NCBI GenBank assembly: GCA_964017065.1
Contig: OZ024787.1
Location: forward strand, 5,219,538 to 5,283,537
Reading direction: 5' to 3'
DNA length: 64,000 nt
DNA from: Haliclona indistincta
Taxonomy: Eukaryota; Porifera; Demospongiae; Haplosclerida; Chalinidae
Made by a program: the position numbers and the translations under genes. The notes below the pieces were generated by a model. That model was not told where the DNA came from. It saw nothing but the letters and a program-made list of their open reading frames with translations, and did not search any database. Positions 22,001 through 32,603 of the stretch are shown here, in pieces (within the stretch, counting starts at the first letter, position 1; each line of letters opens with the position of its first letter).

Positions 22001-25000
22001 CAATAATTTCCAACACTGGAACACCCTGGTAGCCAGCAAGTATTATTTTCAAGTGACCATGAAAATGCTGTTCTGAGTACATGAAATAAGCTGTGGCACC
22101 ACTTCTTGCATTCGAAAGTAAATTTGTTTTTGACAGTATAAATATAGGGCAGCTATGGCTTTGTAAAACTGTGTGCGTTGACTCACGGTCTCCGGGCAGA
22201 GCATGCATTCCAAACTCCAGTGTCTCGTCTGACTTGTTAGTCAGCTCAAGTTCACTGCACAACTCATGGAGCAAGTCAGAGATTGTCTACATACAAGAGA
22301 CAGAATGAGACAGGATGAAATCCCAACCTCCAACACACTCTCTACTCATCCCTTCTACATTTATAGCTTACAGTGCTTATTCGGACACGAACAACCCTTT
22401 CTTCACCGCCCGGCAAATACACGACTTGTCTTCGAATATTTCTCCCTGCCTGAAAGAAAAGAACAGCAGCCTCATCCTCAATAAACAATGCGAACAAACA
22501 AAATTATAAATAGCACATTCCCAAATTGACACTTGGAATTTTTTAAAGAAAATAATGCATGCAATATGGCTGCTCTGCATGTGAGGTCTTGTTACCATTG
22601 TTGCTGTGATTTCCATAGGAGAAGGTAGTTCCTTGCGTCCGCCATACTTGAGGACTTTGCTAACATTGAGCTCACAAATAGCAGCTTCGTCTAAAAAATC
22701 ATGACACAAAAAGCTTGATATAATTATACTTGACATTCTACTTCAGCAGCAAAGAGCTCACATAAGTCACATACAAACACAGAATTTGCAATAGTTTTAA
22801 TGGAAGGCGCTGTAGGTGTGGGCAGTCTCACCTAAACCTGTTAGCAAATTGTCAGTGAGGCACGGTCATGTGCTCTCCAGCACACGGCACCAATCATTAT
22901 AGTAAATCCATAAATAAAAGCCAGGCCGTCTATTTCCTAAAAGAGGGTGTCAATTTAAGTCCATTGTCAAATCAATGTGGGCGTCTATTATTTTACTCAA
23001 GAAATTCAATTTAAGGGAGATACCCATTCAAGGAGGGCTTCTATTTAAGGATACAGCAGAAACTCACTATGATATGGATCAGATGAGTCAGATGAGTGAA
23101 GCTGAAGATGATAGATGAGTGGAGGGAGAACAAGAGGGGAACAGCTGAAGAAGATTGTGCAAAAGATAAGGATTTGCCACCCTCTAAGGCAACTGTCTCT
23201 GCATAGAAAGAAAGAGAAGTGATACAAAGTGAAAGCAAGGTTTGCACGGTTTACTCTTTAGTGCTGTTGTTATTGGTTGTCTGTTTGATGAGCTGACAGA
23301 ATATTTCATCACAAAGCTCCTTGTGGTCTTGCCCACACTAATACACGAGTGTAAATGTGACGTGGTGTAAGAGAGAAAAATATAGAGCACATAATGTATT
23401 TGCTAAAAATGTGTTTCACCCTTTAACTTATAGTAGAGACAAAATAAATTTCCGTTTTATATTTCTACATATAGGTTAGAAACCGAACCCAAGGGATCTA
23501 CGTGATATGAAACCCAAGGAAGCCTTATAGAACCCAAGCGCATAACGCAAGGTTTCTAGGTTTCTATACCGTGTGGATTTCATTGGCCTAGCTGTGTATA
23601 ACCGATTTAGACCATAGCAACTGTCGATATAGATAAGCTGTTTTCAACGCAAAGTTTACAGAAAGTATCTATCAGCTCACAGCGAGTATCCATTCGCCCG
23701 TGGTAGGTATCTATACGCTCTACACGTTCGTCTACAGCATTTAGAGACCTGAATTCAGCCAATCAAATTACTGCACTCATACAAGCTATGGTCTAAGTAC
23801 GAATATCGCCAAATCAGTAACTTCATTATGTGTTCTGCTACAGAAGCTCATGCATACCTGTAGTATCGACAGCAGACAGTCTTCTTGAGTAGTTCCTTTA
23901 CTGAGGAAGTAGTCTCCCATGAACCTCATAATATCTGTGCAGCAACCATGATAGTGACAGTATAACACAGAGCTCACTATGAAAACAATCAACGGCTTGT
24001 GTATTCAATTCTAGATCATCGGTGTCCAATGGAAGGAGCGAAATGACAATAGGTCGCTAAGAAAAAAGTGAATATTTGGCTGTAATACAATTACAATAGA
24101 ACCCCTCTTAGTGCACACCCCTCCCAAGAGGACCCTCTCTCTATAATGGACACATACTGAATCCCAAATATAACCCACATAATGTACAATATACCCCTGA
24201 CCAGAGGACACCCTCTCTATAATGGACACTTACTGAATCCCAAATATAACCCACATAATGTATAATAAACCCCTGACCAGAGGACACCCTCTCTATAATG
24301 GTCAATTTTGTTGTGTCCGCCTTAGAGAGGTTCCACTGCATCTACCAACCAATCTCATGCTATCCTGTATCTGTGAGACACTGGAGGAAGCACAATGCTA
24401 CTGTATGTGTATACATGTACGCTGCACAAGAGCTGTTTATATATTCTGTTGTTCCACAGTTGTACGTTCCTTGTAATAATAAGCTCCTAGTATAACCAAC
24501 GGTCAAGTTTCAAATGGCCTAGGGCCTCCAAAAATTAAATTTATGTGTGAAACTTGACTTGTATGCTACACCTTTCCACGCCCTGAGAGACCATCACACC
24601 TGGTTGGGAACCTAGAACTACTGAGAAAATTGCTGTAGAGAGTCGCATTCCATTAATATTCACTATGCCCGTCACATGGAGTCACAAATACATGTACAAA
24701 ACGCTCCGTCAGCGCCTGCTAAGCTCGAAGCATGGTAAAATGTGTATGTGTTCACTGTTCCTTAAATTAAATAAATTGTACTCACTTGTAGTGACACAAA
24801 CCGAATCTCAACAAAAATAACTGATTATAAGCTAAAAATAACTGACTATAACATAAAAATAACTACATAAAAACTGCATAAAAATAACTAATTCTAACAT
24901 AAAAATAACTGATTATATCATAAAAACTGTGACATGTTTACTAAGGCGGACTCAGTGCAAGTAGCTTTTATTTTCTAGCAATAGGTATTTGTACAGATGG

Positions 25001-25382
25001 AGTTACAGTGGGTTGTTTGATTTACGATCATACCAAGTAACACACACACATAACACAGTAACACAAGCCCACACCAAACAAGTAACACATGAATTTAGTC
25101 GATGCCTAAATGTGTTTTGCAATACGTACAGGCTCCAATCATGCAAATCCGCTTTACACGATTCAAGAAATCAACTGGGAAACATGCACCATTTTCGTGA
25201 CCTGCATTGTACCTCAGAAAAGGAGACAAGGTCCTCAATGTCTTCCACTTGTAGCTTGTCTCCTCCTCCTCCTAGTAAGGTTTGTCGCAGAGAGCCCAGC
25301 AAGCCTTTCCTTTCACTAGCTCTGGTGTGAACTAGCTTGGTCCTCTCAACCATGAAAGAATGAATGTTTGTGTGTTTGTGTT

Positions 25383-25473
<91 letters not shown>

Positions 25474-27849
25474 TGATCATAAAGAAGGAAAATAGTGTCT
25501 GAGTGAATCAAACAGGAGAATGTGCAAGGGAAAATATTTGTGGTTCACATTGACAAATTAATTTTTTTACCAACTAACAATAATTTCCTGACAGTAAAGA
25601 GTTCATGAGTTGTTGTATACAGCCTCATACCTCTTGCTGCCGTGCAGTAAGTGTTCCCTAGCAAACTCCTGCCATGTGATCTTGCCGACATGGAGTGATG
25701 GTAGTGTGCTCTTTCTCTTGTCTCTTCTTCCTTTAGGCTCTTTCTTTCTTTTACTCCTCTTCTCTCTCACAATACTACTGCTGCTGTCAGTCACCATAGT
25801 AGATGCAGCTACATGACCATCTGGTGAAGCCTTCACCTTAGCTCTCTAGAATCAAAGACAGTGTGTTGAAAGTTAAAGGAAAATAACAATTATTATTAGC
25901 AACAGAAGTTTCTGAAAACTGAATAACATTATAGCTAATAATTATGTGATGAGGTATGGTTTACAAGTGAAAATTGGAGCATCAATCGTTTCAAAACGTA
26001 CATGTATTGCTTCTCTGGACGGAGGTTCTTCTCCACTGCAGCTGAGAATAGGCGCAGCATACTCAGCTGGGAAACACCCCTGACATCCCTTGTAAGCTCC
26101 ATGCAGCCAACCTAAGACAAAAAGAACAATTCTATTAAAATTGCAGGGGCAGATCCAGGATGGCAAATAGAGGGGGCTACAAGCGGTGTGCAAAGCGAAA
26201 AATTTGCTAGTTAATATTCATGACTACGTCTTTCACACGTACACGATCGTCTCTACAGCCACGCTCGCTCACAGAAGATGAAAGTGTGTGCTATAATGTA
26301 GTAGTAGTTGACCAGCCTACATAATTTATGTACACGTGCACGTGAACAGTTCAGGAAATTTCACTTCCGTTTACTCGTTGGGGCTAAAGCACCCAGCCCC
26401 CTGGATCCGCCTTTGAATTGCAGTTTTTGTCGAATATTTCCTCAAGATGTCTTATAGAGTAGTACCTCGACTATCCAGAACTCGTTTATCCAAACCCTCG
26501 ATTATCCGGACTAGCCGGATAAGCCTGTTTTGGATAATTGAATATTTTTGGTATGTAAAAATTCGATGAATAATTATAATTACCAGAGCCCGCTTTACAA
26601 GTTATGAATATATATTGAGAGCCACACTGCAGTTCTGTAGCCAAGGTGTCTGGTTTATTTCATCTCTCAATAGTAGGAAACAATGTGAATACACAAGAGA
26701 GTAGGAAACATACAAAACAGTAGGAAATACACAAGAGAGTAGAACAAGAGAGTAGAAAATAAACAAGAGAGTAGAAAATAAACAAGAGAGTATGAAATAT
26801 ACAAAACAGTAGGAAATACACAAGAGAGTAGAAAATAAACAAGAGAGTAGGAAATACACAAGAGAGTGCAATCTTAATGATCTAAGCCTGTATTGCCATT
26901 GTTTGGATGCTTGGGAACGGCCATTATTTTGATTTCCGTTATCCAGACTTTTTCGCTTATCTGGACACCCAGACCAAAGCTGTCCAGATAATCGAGGTTG
27001 CACTGCATTTAATTTCGTGGAAAATCAAAGGGGTACTTTCAGGGAGTGTTACAGTACTGTTCATGAGCAAGTTTACAACTTCATTGCAGTCGCTCTATGA
27101 TGTTAAGATGTTTACGATCTACGTATGTTCATATGTTTATGTTATACTATATGTTATTATGTTATTATAATGTTTATGTTTATGTTATATTATATGTTAT
27201 TATGTTATTATAATGTTTATGTTTATGTTATATTATATGTTGATGTTCATATGTTTATGTTCATGAGCTTATCATTATGATCTTTGAACATTATGGTTGC
27301 GATTGTAAGTATTACACTCAATGTGTACATGTGGAAGTATATACTTGTAGTTGCTGTGACTAGTACTAATGCTGTAAGACCTATGACCCTAAAACAGCCA
27401 TATACTGTAGGTGACAGCCATATACTGTAGGTGACAGCCATATACTGTAGGTGACAGCCATATACTGTAGGTGACTAGTCACTGACTGATGTGGAGGAAG
27501 TTTTTTAAAGTGCATGTGTATACCTTTTTTATGGTCTTGGTCTTCTGTCTCAGTTAGTTTAATGACAGCGTGAGCAGGAAATGAGAGAAGAGAGGGTTCC
27601 CCTCCAGCATAGTCACTGACTGACAGAACATGATAACACTCCTGTAAAAGAGAACATGAGTGAGTGAGTGAACGAGTGATTAAAGAAGAGTGATGGGGTG
27701 AGTGAGAGGGTAAGTGAGTGAGAGGGTAAGTGAGCGAGAGGGTAAGTGAGCAAGAGTATGATGAGTATGATTGTTACCGAAATAGTTGCAAAACCAACCT
27801 TTTCAAGTATGTTGATTTGATGAGAGATGACACTTAAAATGTGCTCAGC
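19024..27849 (-). CDS. Unconventional myosin tail (SH3-MyTH4-FERM), copy A, 5' part missing
   Basis: Nineteen minus-strand exons join with fully consistent phases, 2007 nt including the stop: 27799-27849, 27524-27641, 26002-26111, 25631-25845, 25202-25321, 24380-24486, 23858-23934, 23255-23337, 23068-23198, 22596-22690, 22372-22449, 22187-22286, 20913-21079, 20291-20433, 19804-19943, 19664-19716, 19528-19611, 19139-19243 and 19024-19053. The order is: the end of a preceding FERM lobe (AEHILSVISHQINILEK); an SH3 domain (GWLHGAYKGCQGCFPAEY); a linker with a basic stretch; MyTH4 (MRFMGDYF, HKELCDEIFCQLIKQTTNN, RGWQILIFCTIFFSC, KYGGRKELPSPMEI); and FERM (IRRQVVYLPGGEERVVRVRI, LEPSGYVLDTIAMLQEH, VEVLKGHLVRIHTGGLSKE, LYGSRFFSSIK, VMMAVNKNGVYLLDHLTK). 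FERM-SH3-MyTH4-FERM is the tail order of class VII and XV myosins, which bind cargo and link actin to membranes. The motor is absent. The donor of exon 24380-24486 (GTCTCA) is the weakest junction. Confidence 0.8.
19290..19515. repeat. (GTGA)n-type microsatellite in a myosin-tail intron, copy A
   Basis: Degenerate GTGA/GTGAGGCA repeats lie between exons 19139-19243 and 19528-19611, right beside the GTGAGTGC donor. The same intron carries differently arranged versions in copy B (43635-43995) and copy C (60818-61010). Confidence 0.95.
21742..21809 (+). other. Candidate plus-strand first exon inside the myosin intron
   Basis: ATG followed by SSQGHKFSEEDAERVFVEIF and a GTAAGATG donor. In copies B (about 46590-46660) and C (about 62970-63030) the equivalent DNA has lost the ATG (ACG in B) or has stops, so if it is real it survives only here. 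It lies in the 1.1-kb intron between exons 20913-21079 and 22187-22286. No downstream exon was found. Confidence 0.25.
24097..24345. mobile_element. MITE with internal tandem repeats in a myosin intron
   Basis: The right end read inward (CAGTGGAACCTCTCTAAGGC then GGACAC) matches the left end (CAATAGAACCCCTCTTAGTG then CACAC). Three internal units of about 90 bp begin TCTATAATGGACAC and contain CCCAAATATAACCCACATAA. Copy B has an empty site (TAATACAATAATTATTATCT then ACCAACC), so the element moved in after the duplication or was lost from B. Confidence 0.7.
25378..25468. repeat. (TG)n microsatellite
   Basis: About 90 bp of almost pure TG repeats in the intron between exons 25202-25321 and 25631-25845. 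On the minus, coding strand it reads (CA)n. Confidence 0.97.
26143..26417. mobile_element. MITE of the GGCGGATCCAGG family, copy 1
   Basis: The left end GCAGGGGCAGATCCAGGATG and the right end, read inward, AAAGGCGGATCCAGGGGGCT are inverted copies. It lies in the myosin intron between the two SH3 exons. A related element is at 29229-29592. Confidence 0.65.
26457..27009. mobile_element. pogo/Tigger-like MITE enclosing a minisatellite
   Basis: The left end AGTAGTACCTCGACTATCCA and the right end read inward, GCAGTGCAACCTCGATTATC, are inverted relatives, with further internal ATCCGG/ATCTGG blocks. The CAGTxxxACCTCGATTATCCG type of end is characteristic of pogo/Tigger (Tc1-mariner) derivatives. 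The centre (26685-26870) is a minisatellite of about 21 bp, unit AGAAAATAAACAAGAGAGTA, varied by GGAAATACAC forms. Confidence 0.65.
27120..27255. repeat. AT-rich tandem repeat
   Basis: Units of about 57 bp containing TTATATTATATGTTATTATG and ATGTTTATGTTTATG, about two and a half copies, in the SH3-splitting intron. Confidence 0.85.
27398..27476. repeat. 20-bp tandem repeat, four copies
   Basis: Unit CCATATACTGTAGGTGACAG repeated four times almost perfectly, just left of exon 27524-27641. Confidence 0.95.
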
Positions 27850-27984
27850 CTTCAAAATAAGTTAAAATGTCTCAGTTACCAACAAGGAAGTAATACAACA
27901 TGATTGTTATTTGTAACAGTATTATTAAAGCCTTATGGCAAGAGTCCATGAACAGTCCATGAACTTTTGGCTAAGATTAGTACA

Positions 27985-28120
27985 TTAGCCATTGAGGATG
28001 GGTCCTTGTACATATATCATAATAGAAACACACTTGAGGAGACTATGAAGAGTAGACTGCACATAATGATGTGCCTCCTATTGAATGGCATGCTAATAAA
28101 ACTCGGTGTCGTGCAACCTT
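27985..28120 (-). pseudogene. Fragment of the GT14 glycosyltransferase N-terminus
   Basis: The plus strand TAGAAACACACTTGAGGAGA and the neighbouring bases match 31546-31661 (the signal-anchor region of the gene at 30351-31640). On the minus strand it still encodes a hydrophobic run with SSSVFLL but then diverges. It lies at the point where the myosin-tail copy A ceases to be recognisable. Confidence 0.7.
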
Positions 28121-30350
28121 TTATACAAAACATTCCAAGTTGTATTGATCTGCCTGTACGCATGTGATGTTTATCATCCATGACTGTGTTTGAGAATTGC
28201 ATATCAACATCATTTGTCTACTCAAACTAATAATCGCGTTTTCATGTGCTAATTGATAGACAAATTACAACTAATAATTATTTATAACTATAGGTACGCT
28301 CATTAGCACATAAATTTTCAATTGCTGTGGTTACCACAACTACCTTAAAACCGGTATTATTAGCGACCACTTAATTTAGCGTTTTGCGATTAACCCTTTA
28401 ACCCTTTAACCCCTAATGACGCCTTTTGGCGTCATAATTGACTCCACCTACTCTAGATGTCATAACTAGTGTGAAAAGTGCTCTAGAAAGGTCAAATCAA
28501 GTTTAATTGCAAATTAACTGAAAAAACCTGCTGTTTTTCAACGCGCCCTCCCCACTAAACCATATAGAACACAGGACGGGGGGATTTTTAAAGGGGGGTG
28601 TCCCCCCTTTAACCCGGGGTTTGAAGGGGCGGAGCCCCTCGCCGCTTTCCGCATTTTTGGGGCTTCAGGGTGCCCGGAAATGCATACTTTGGCATAGAAT
28701 ATGGTCTAAACTGTGCTGTTTGCTCACCTGGACACCACCAGGTTTTTGTATCAGTCACCAGGGCTAAAGGAAGACCAAAATTGGCTGGAAAATGACGAGG
28801 ACGCAGCACTTAAGCGGCTTCAGTTCCGAAGTGGGAGTGGCCAACTCAGACTTTAGTGCATGGTCGTAAACTTTGACATGCCAGGAAAAAACAGTGCTAG
28901 TTTGGAACAGCTAGCGTACTGCATGGTGTAGAAAATCGCAAGACAAACTGTCAGCTTAGAGGAAGTCAAATTTCGTCAAAATAATTCAGTAATTAAAGGG
29001 TTAAGTCCTAATGACGCCATTTGGCGTCATACATACTTCAGACACCATAACTTTATCAAAAAGTGCTACCGAATTAAGCTAAATTGAAGAATACAAAAAC
29101 CATACAAAATCCAGTGGTTTTCGGGCCAGTCCTCCGCTAAACATATTGGCACATGGCAATTCTATGGCCTAAATGCAATTTTCACAACATTAAAAAAATA
29201 AAATGGCTGCCAAGAAAATTGGGACATTCAGGGGCGGATACAGGATTCGAAAAAGGGGGGGACCAAACGGTGGAGAGGAGAAGCACTAAATGCGCGCGCT
29301 TGCGCGCGCGCGATTTTTTGAAAAATATCTAATTAGAATACGTCATTTTAAACTGCGTTCGCGGTAGCCTGTAGCTGTTGGAGAGCAAGACAGACCGCGA
29401 ACATGGTTATAGACTTGATACTACAGTACTAATAGTCCCCAGCTAGCTGCTCGTCGTGTATATGTATGAGCTCGTGCGCGTGTTAACGATCGAGAGGCGT
29501 GGCAATCAATAAAATAGTCTATGAATTAATTAAACGTGCTCGCGAAGGGGGGGGAATTGGCCCCCGATTCCCCCCCTGGATCCGCCACTGACATTATACG
29601 GCAAACACATTTTTACACATTCACCATACTCACCAAAACCACTGCTATTTGTAACCAGTCCCAAAGTACTGACATTGAGCAAAATTTGACGAGGTCGCTG
29701 CACTTTATTGGGTTCACTTCCGAAGTGGGAGGAGCATATTGACCGACTTGAGTGTGAGCAATTGCAGCTACTCACTGGCGAAAAAGGACACAAATTTGAA
29801 ACCAGTAGCACAGAAGACACGAGATATTTGCGAGAGAATTGGTCAGCATTTACGAGGTTAAAATTCCAGCAAGATAATTGGGTTAAAGACCGTTAAAGAC
29901 ATTAATTTTAGCGTATGGCTGTTATTTAATGAGATTCATGCTTGTCAACAGTCATTACATGTATTACTGCGAAACCACAGGAATCTCACTAAAATTATAC
30001 TTAGCGTTACCTAAACCCTGTGTTTATGACCTCACTCGCTAAAAATGCTAAAATTAGTCTCACGATCGATGGCCGTTGCTGGCAATCTAGAATTCTCCGT
30101 AGACAAAATTATCCACAGTTGACTGCCTAGAAGCTAATAGGTTATAATTCTACTACAGGATAGCAGCACGGCATGTCTAAAGAAATGGTGTGTAAGCTAT
30201 CTCGCCCATGTGCTGAACATTATAGGCACGCCCAGTTGAATTAGTGGTCAACACTGATTGGCTTCTGATTGCATAACTGTTGCTATGTGGTTGCTGTACA
30301 GATCACAGGCATAACAGCTGCAGTTTACTAAGTACCGGTAATCTCGTGCT
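28121..30350. other. Repeat-rich spacer between the myosin tail and the glycosyltransferase
   Basis: Contains two palindromic TGACGCC/GGCGTCA sites (28414-28436 and 29010-29032), each preceded by CCTAA and lying in similar surroundings (AACCCTTTAACCCCTAATGA and AAGGGTTAAGTCCTAATGAC). It also contains a G-rich block (28575-28650) and the MITE at 29229-29592. No gene was recognised. The 60-95-codon frames here show no domain. Confidence 0.5.
29229..29592. mobile_element. MITE of the GGCGGATCCAGG family, copy 2
   Basis: Ends CAGGGGCGGATACAGGATTC and (read inward from the right) CAGTGGCGGATCCAGGGGGG are inverted copies, followed on both sides by a G/C homopolymer run. Internal GCGCGCGCTTGCGCGCGCGC at 29294-29311 is itself palindromic. 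Confidence 0.7.
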
Positions 30351-31640
30351 TCATAAACAGTCTCTCTCATACTCTAGTTTGTTCTGCTCCACTACCCTCT
30401 TTTCCATACAGTCCATCACTACATGATCGTACTCCATAAAATATTTGTTGTAGAAGATAACTGCGCTATTCTCCCTCATATAAAGAGAATGAATATCACG
30501 GACATTGAGAATACAAGAGAAATGCACTTTCTTGCCAGAACATTCTTTGCTGGAACGTGCAGCCGTAAAGAAAGTTTTCACTATTGACAGTTTAAATCCA
30601 ATGTGGTGAGCCGTTGGTGCTTCAGGTAGCATGTAAGCTGTAGCATAGAACTCTTCATCAGGAATTAGAGCTGTGGACATGTAGCGATGAAGGGCTTTCA
30701 CTTTTGGATGAGTGAGTAGAAATATAGCAAACTGTCGTGAAGCACTTATGTAGTTAAGACATTTGTACACCTGCATTCCAAATGGAATTTTTTCTTGGCG
30801 TGGGCGGTTTTTCTTCATTCTTCCATTTTTCACACTAAAATACGACGTAAATCTTTCCCGGTAAGTACTAGCTGGCATTATCTCAACATTAACAACAGAA
30901 TCTCCATTCATTTCCTTGAGTTTTTCAACCACCACTCTGTTACTATTAAATGGTAGCTCTTTGCCACACAAGATGCTTGCATATTTCCACTGGAAGTGCT
31001 GGTAGTCATTAACTAGATGATGAAGGCACTTTAGCTGAGCATCAACCATGCTGATGTGCATGTAGGTAACACTGACTAGTTCGTCTGGTATGAAAATGTT
31101 GTCAAAGCAAGAAGCCAGTTTTCTGAATGCTTGAATCATTTCCTTGTTGGCTTTCCCATCAGGATGGAGACAGTAGACATTGTGAGGTCGATATATCACT
31201 CTCAGTAGTCGCATGATCTGTTGAGGACTGCCGTAAAACAGCATTGCATAAGCAAGTGGAAAGTTCCTCTCAGTGTCTGATATGTAGAAATTGTTACTGG
31301 ATAGCAGATTTCTTACATAAGAACAATTCTGGACTTTAGTATAGAATTCACTAACAGTCTCACTGTTGGTCCAATTCTTTAGTTCATTCGTCACTCTCTC
31401 TTGCTCTGTATGATTTCCTTCCATTAACAGCTGACAGTTGGCCTCAACTGGAGGCTGGACAGTAGTCACTAGGCCATTTCCCATCCAGGACTTTATTTCT
31501 CCAGGCAAAATATGGCACATTGAAGGAAAGCAAAGAATTGAAGGTGTTGAGGATGGCTCATTGTACATATACCATAATAGAAACACACTTGAGGAGACTA
31601 TCAAGACTGCACAAACGATGTGCTTTCTTTTGATTGCCAT
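30351..31640 (-). CDS. GT14-family beta-1,6-N-acetylglucosaminyltransferase (GCNT-like), 429 aa
   Basis: Single-exon gene. The frame extends upstream to a TTG, but the first ATG is at 31640-31638. Residues about 6-22 (HIVCAVLIVSSSVFLLWYMY) form a signal anchor, so this is a type II membrane protein expected in the Golgi. The stem is followed by the GT14 catalytic region: FPLAYAMLFYGSPQQIMRLL, RPHNVYCLHPDGKA, an MVDAQLKCLHHLV segment, WKYASILCGKELPF (the family's N-x-S/C-G-x-D/E-x-P-like motif), and PDEEFYATAYMLPEAP, the equivalent of the PDEHxWATL motif. Length and cysteine distribution suit core-2/I-branching enzymes, which add GlcNAc in beta-1,6 linkage to O-glycans or poly-lactosamine; acceptor specificity cannot be told. 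Several Asn-x-Ser/Thr sites lie in the stem. Confidence 0.9.
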   Translation of the reverse strand: MAIKRKHIVCAVLIVSSSVFLLWYMYNEPSSTPSILCFPSMCHILPGEIKSWMGNGLVTTVQPPVEANCQLLMEGNHTEQERVTNELKNWTNSETVSEFYTKVQNCSYVRNLLSSNNFYISDTERNFPLAYAMLFYGSPQQIMRLLRVIYRPHNVYCLHPDGKANKEMIQAFRKLASCFDNIFIPDELVSVTYMHISMVDAQLKCLHHLVNDYQHFQWKYASILCGKELPFNSNRVVVEKLKEMNGDSVVNVEIMPASTYRERFTSYFSVKNGRMKKNRPRQEKIPFGMQVYKCLNYISASRQFAIFLLTHPKVKALHRYMSTALIPDEEFYATAYMLPEAPTAHHIGFKLSIVKTFFTAARSSKECSGKKVHFSCILNVRDIHSLYMRENSAVIFYNKYFMEYDHVVMDCMEKRVVEQNKLEYERDCL

Positions 31641-31661
31641 AATAGTAAAACTCGGTGCCAA

Positions 31662-32022
31662 GCGCCACTTCGAATTCTCTACTACCGTTTACACAGAGAA
31701 AATGAATTGAATGAGTCGGGCACTCCCCTCGTGTATTGGTAGGCATGTCTGGTAGGCGGAGGTACCATGGACTGTGGCTCCGCCCACCGAGGCATACATT
31801 GCCTTCGCCAAAGGTATTTTCATGCTCAAAACAATCGCCTGAACTTCTGGAATTTCGAGAAATAGCGAAGATCTGCAGCGGCTCTCTGAAATTCGCCATC
31901 TTGATTTTCGTTTTCAAGCATTCATCGATTTTATATGAATATTAATCGTGTATAGATGATTAATTATTGCAATGATAAGCGGGGTTTCCTCAATGCCATT
32001 GTACCGCACGAATTGCCTCGGG
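31662..32022. other. Upstream region of the glycosyltransferase gene
   Basis: Holds a GC-richer block with CACTCCCCTCGTGTATTGGT and GGCGGAGGTACCAT (31724-31770) that recurs at 57729-57776. A shared promoter or dispersed repeat is possible. Nothing coding is certain. Confidence 0.45.
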
Positions 32023-32177
32023 ATTCACTCTGTTCACCGTTCACCCCGTTTCGATCTGACCACACCTACTTACGTCACGTGCGCGAGCCGCCTTTGGCGG
32101 CTTATATATACTCTATGTACGTGCGCGCGTACATAATCACTATAAAGGCTTGTTTGTAGCAATGACCGGACAGCAGG

Positions 32178-32250
32178 TTCCGGTGGCTTAGAGGTTTAGT
32201 GCTGTGGTTTGTAATGCAGACGTCCACGGTTCGATTCCCGAAGTATGCAT
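32178..32250 (+). ncRNA. tRNA-derived (SINE-like) sequence, probably not a functional tRNA
   Basis: GGTGGCTTAGAGGTTTAGTG resembles a pol III A box and GGTTCGATTCC is a perfect B box, 45 bases apart. An anticodon-like TTTGTAA loop lies between them (threonine-type TGT). The T arm and acceptor stem do not pair well, and a T-rich run follows directly. This is typical of a SINE head or tRNA pseudogene. Confidence 0.5.
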
Positions 32251-32309
32251 TTATTTTTTTGTTTTTTTTCCTGAAAAACTTCCAAGTTTTTTTAGCTACT
32301 AGTAATACT

Positions 32310-32475
32310 CTCGACGATCCTTAGTGAGGGCCAGAGGCCCTGTTTAGAACGACCTTCCTGATGATCCTTAGGCTTCCCAAGCCTGCCAAGGGCCGAAGGC
32401 CCGGTTTAGGACGACCCTCCCGACGATCCTTAGGCTTACCAAGGGCCGAAGACCCGGGTTAGGACACCCTTCCGA
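32310..32475. repeat. Imperfect tandem repeat, about 65-bp unit
   Basis: GACGATCCTTAG, AGGGCC(A/G)A(A/G)GGCC and TTTAG(A/G)ACGACC blocks recur two to three times. Confidence 0.75.
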
Positions 32476-32603
32476 CTTTGCACAGTTAGGAAAAGGTTTT
32501 TTTAGGGTTCAGGGTTTAGGGTTTAGTTAGTTGTCGTCCATAGACTAGTTATCACGTGATTGCTATGGCAACGGATCGAAACGGGGTGAACAGAGTGCTT
32601 CCC

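Larger units (their letters stand above)
32023..32603. mobile_element. Short inverted-repeat element carrying a tRNA-like segment
   Basis: CACTCTGTTCACC and GTTCACCCCGTTTCGATC at the left are mirrored by GATCGAAACGGGGTGAACAG and AGTG at the right (about 32573-32601). A direct repeat, CGAATTGCCTC, stands just outside each end (about 32009 and 32606) and may be the target-site duplication. Inside are a tRNA-like stretch, a tandem repeat and a TTTAGGG run. Confidence 0.5.

Noticed and set aside
22762..22831. An extra myosin exon reading RLPTPTAPSIKTIANSVF
   Set aside because: It cannot be joined in phase with its neighbours, whereas the exons 23068-23198 and 22596-22690 join directly and give a normal MyTH4 sequence.
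26602..27003. Phe-Leu-Ser-Cys repeat membrane protein frames
   Set aside because: They are translations of the 21-bp minisatellite inside the pogo-like element.
32178..32250. A functional threonine tRNA
   Set aside because: A and B boxes are present, but the T arm and acceptor stem do not pair.
32505..32530. Interstitial telomere (TTTAGGG-like run)
   Set aside because: Only about three imperfect units, within a repeat-rich element.
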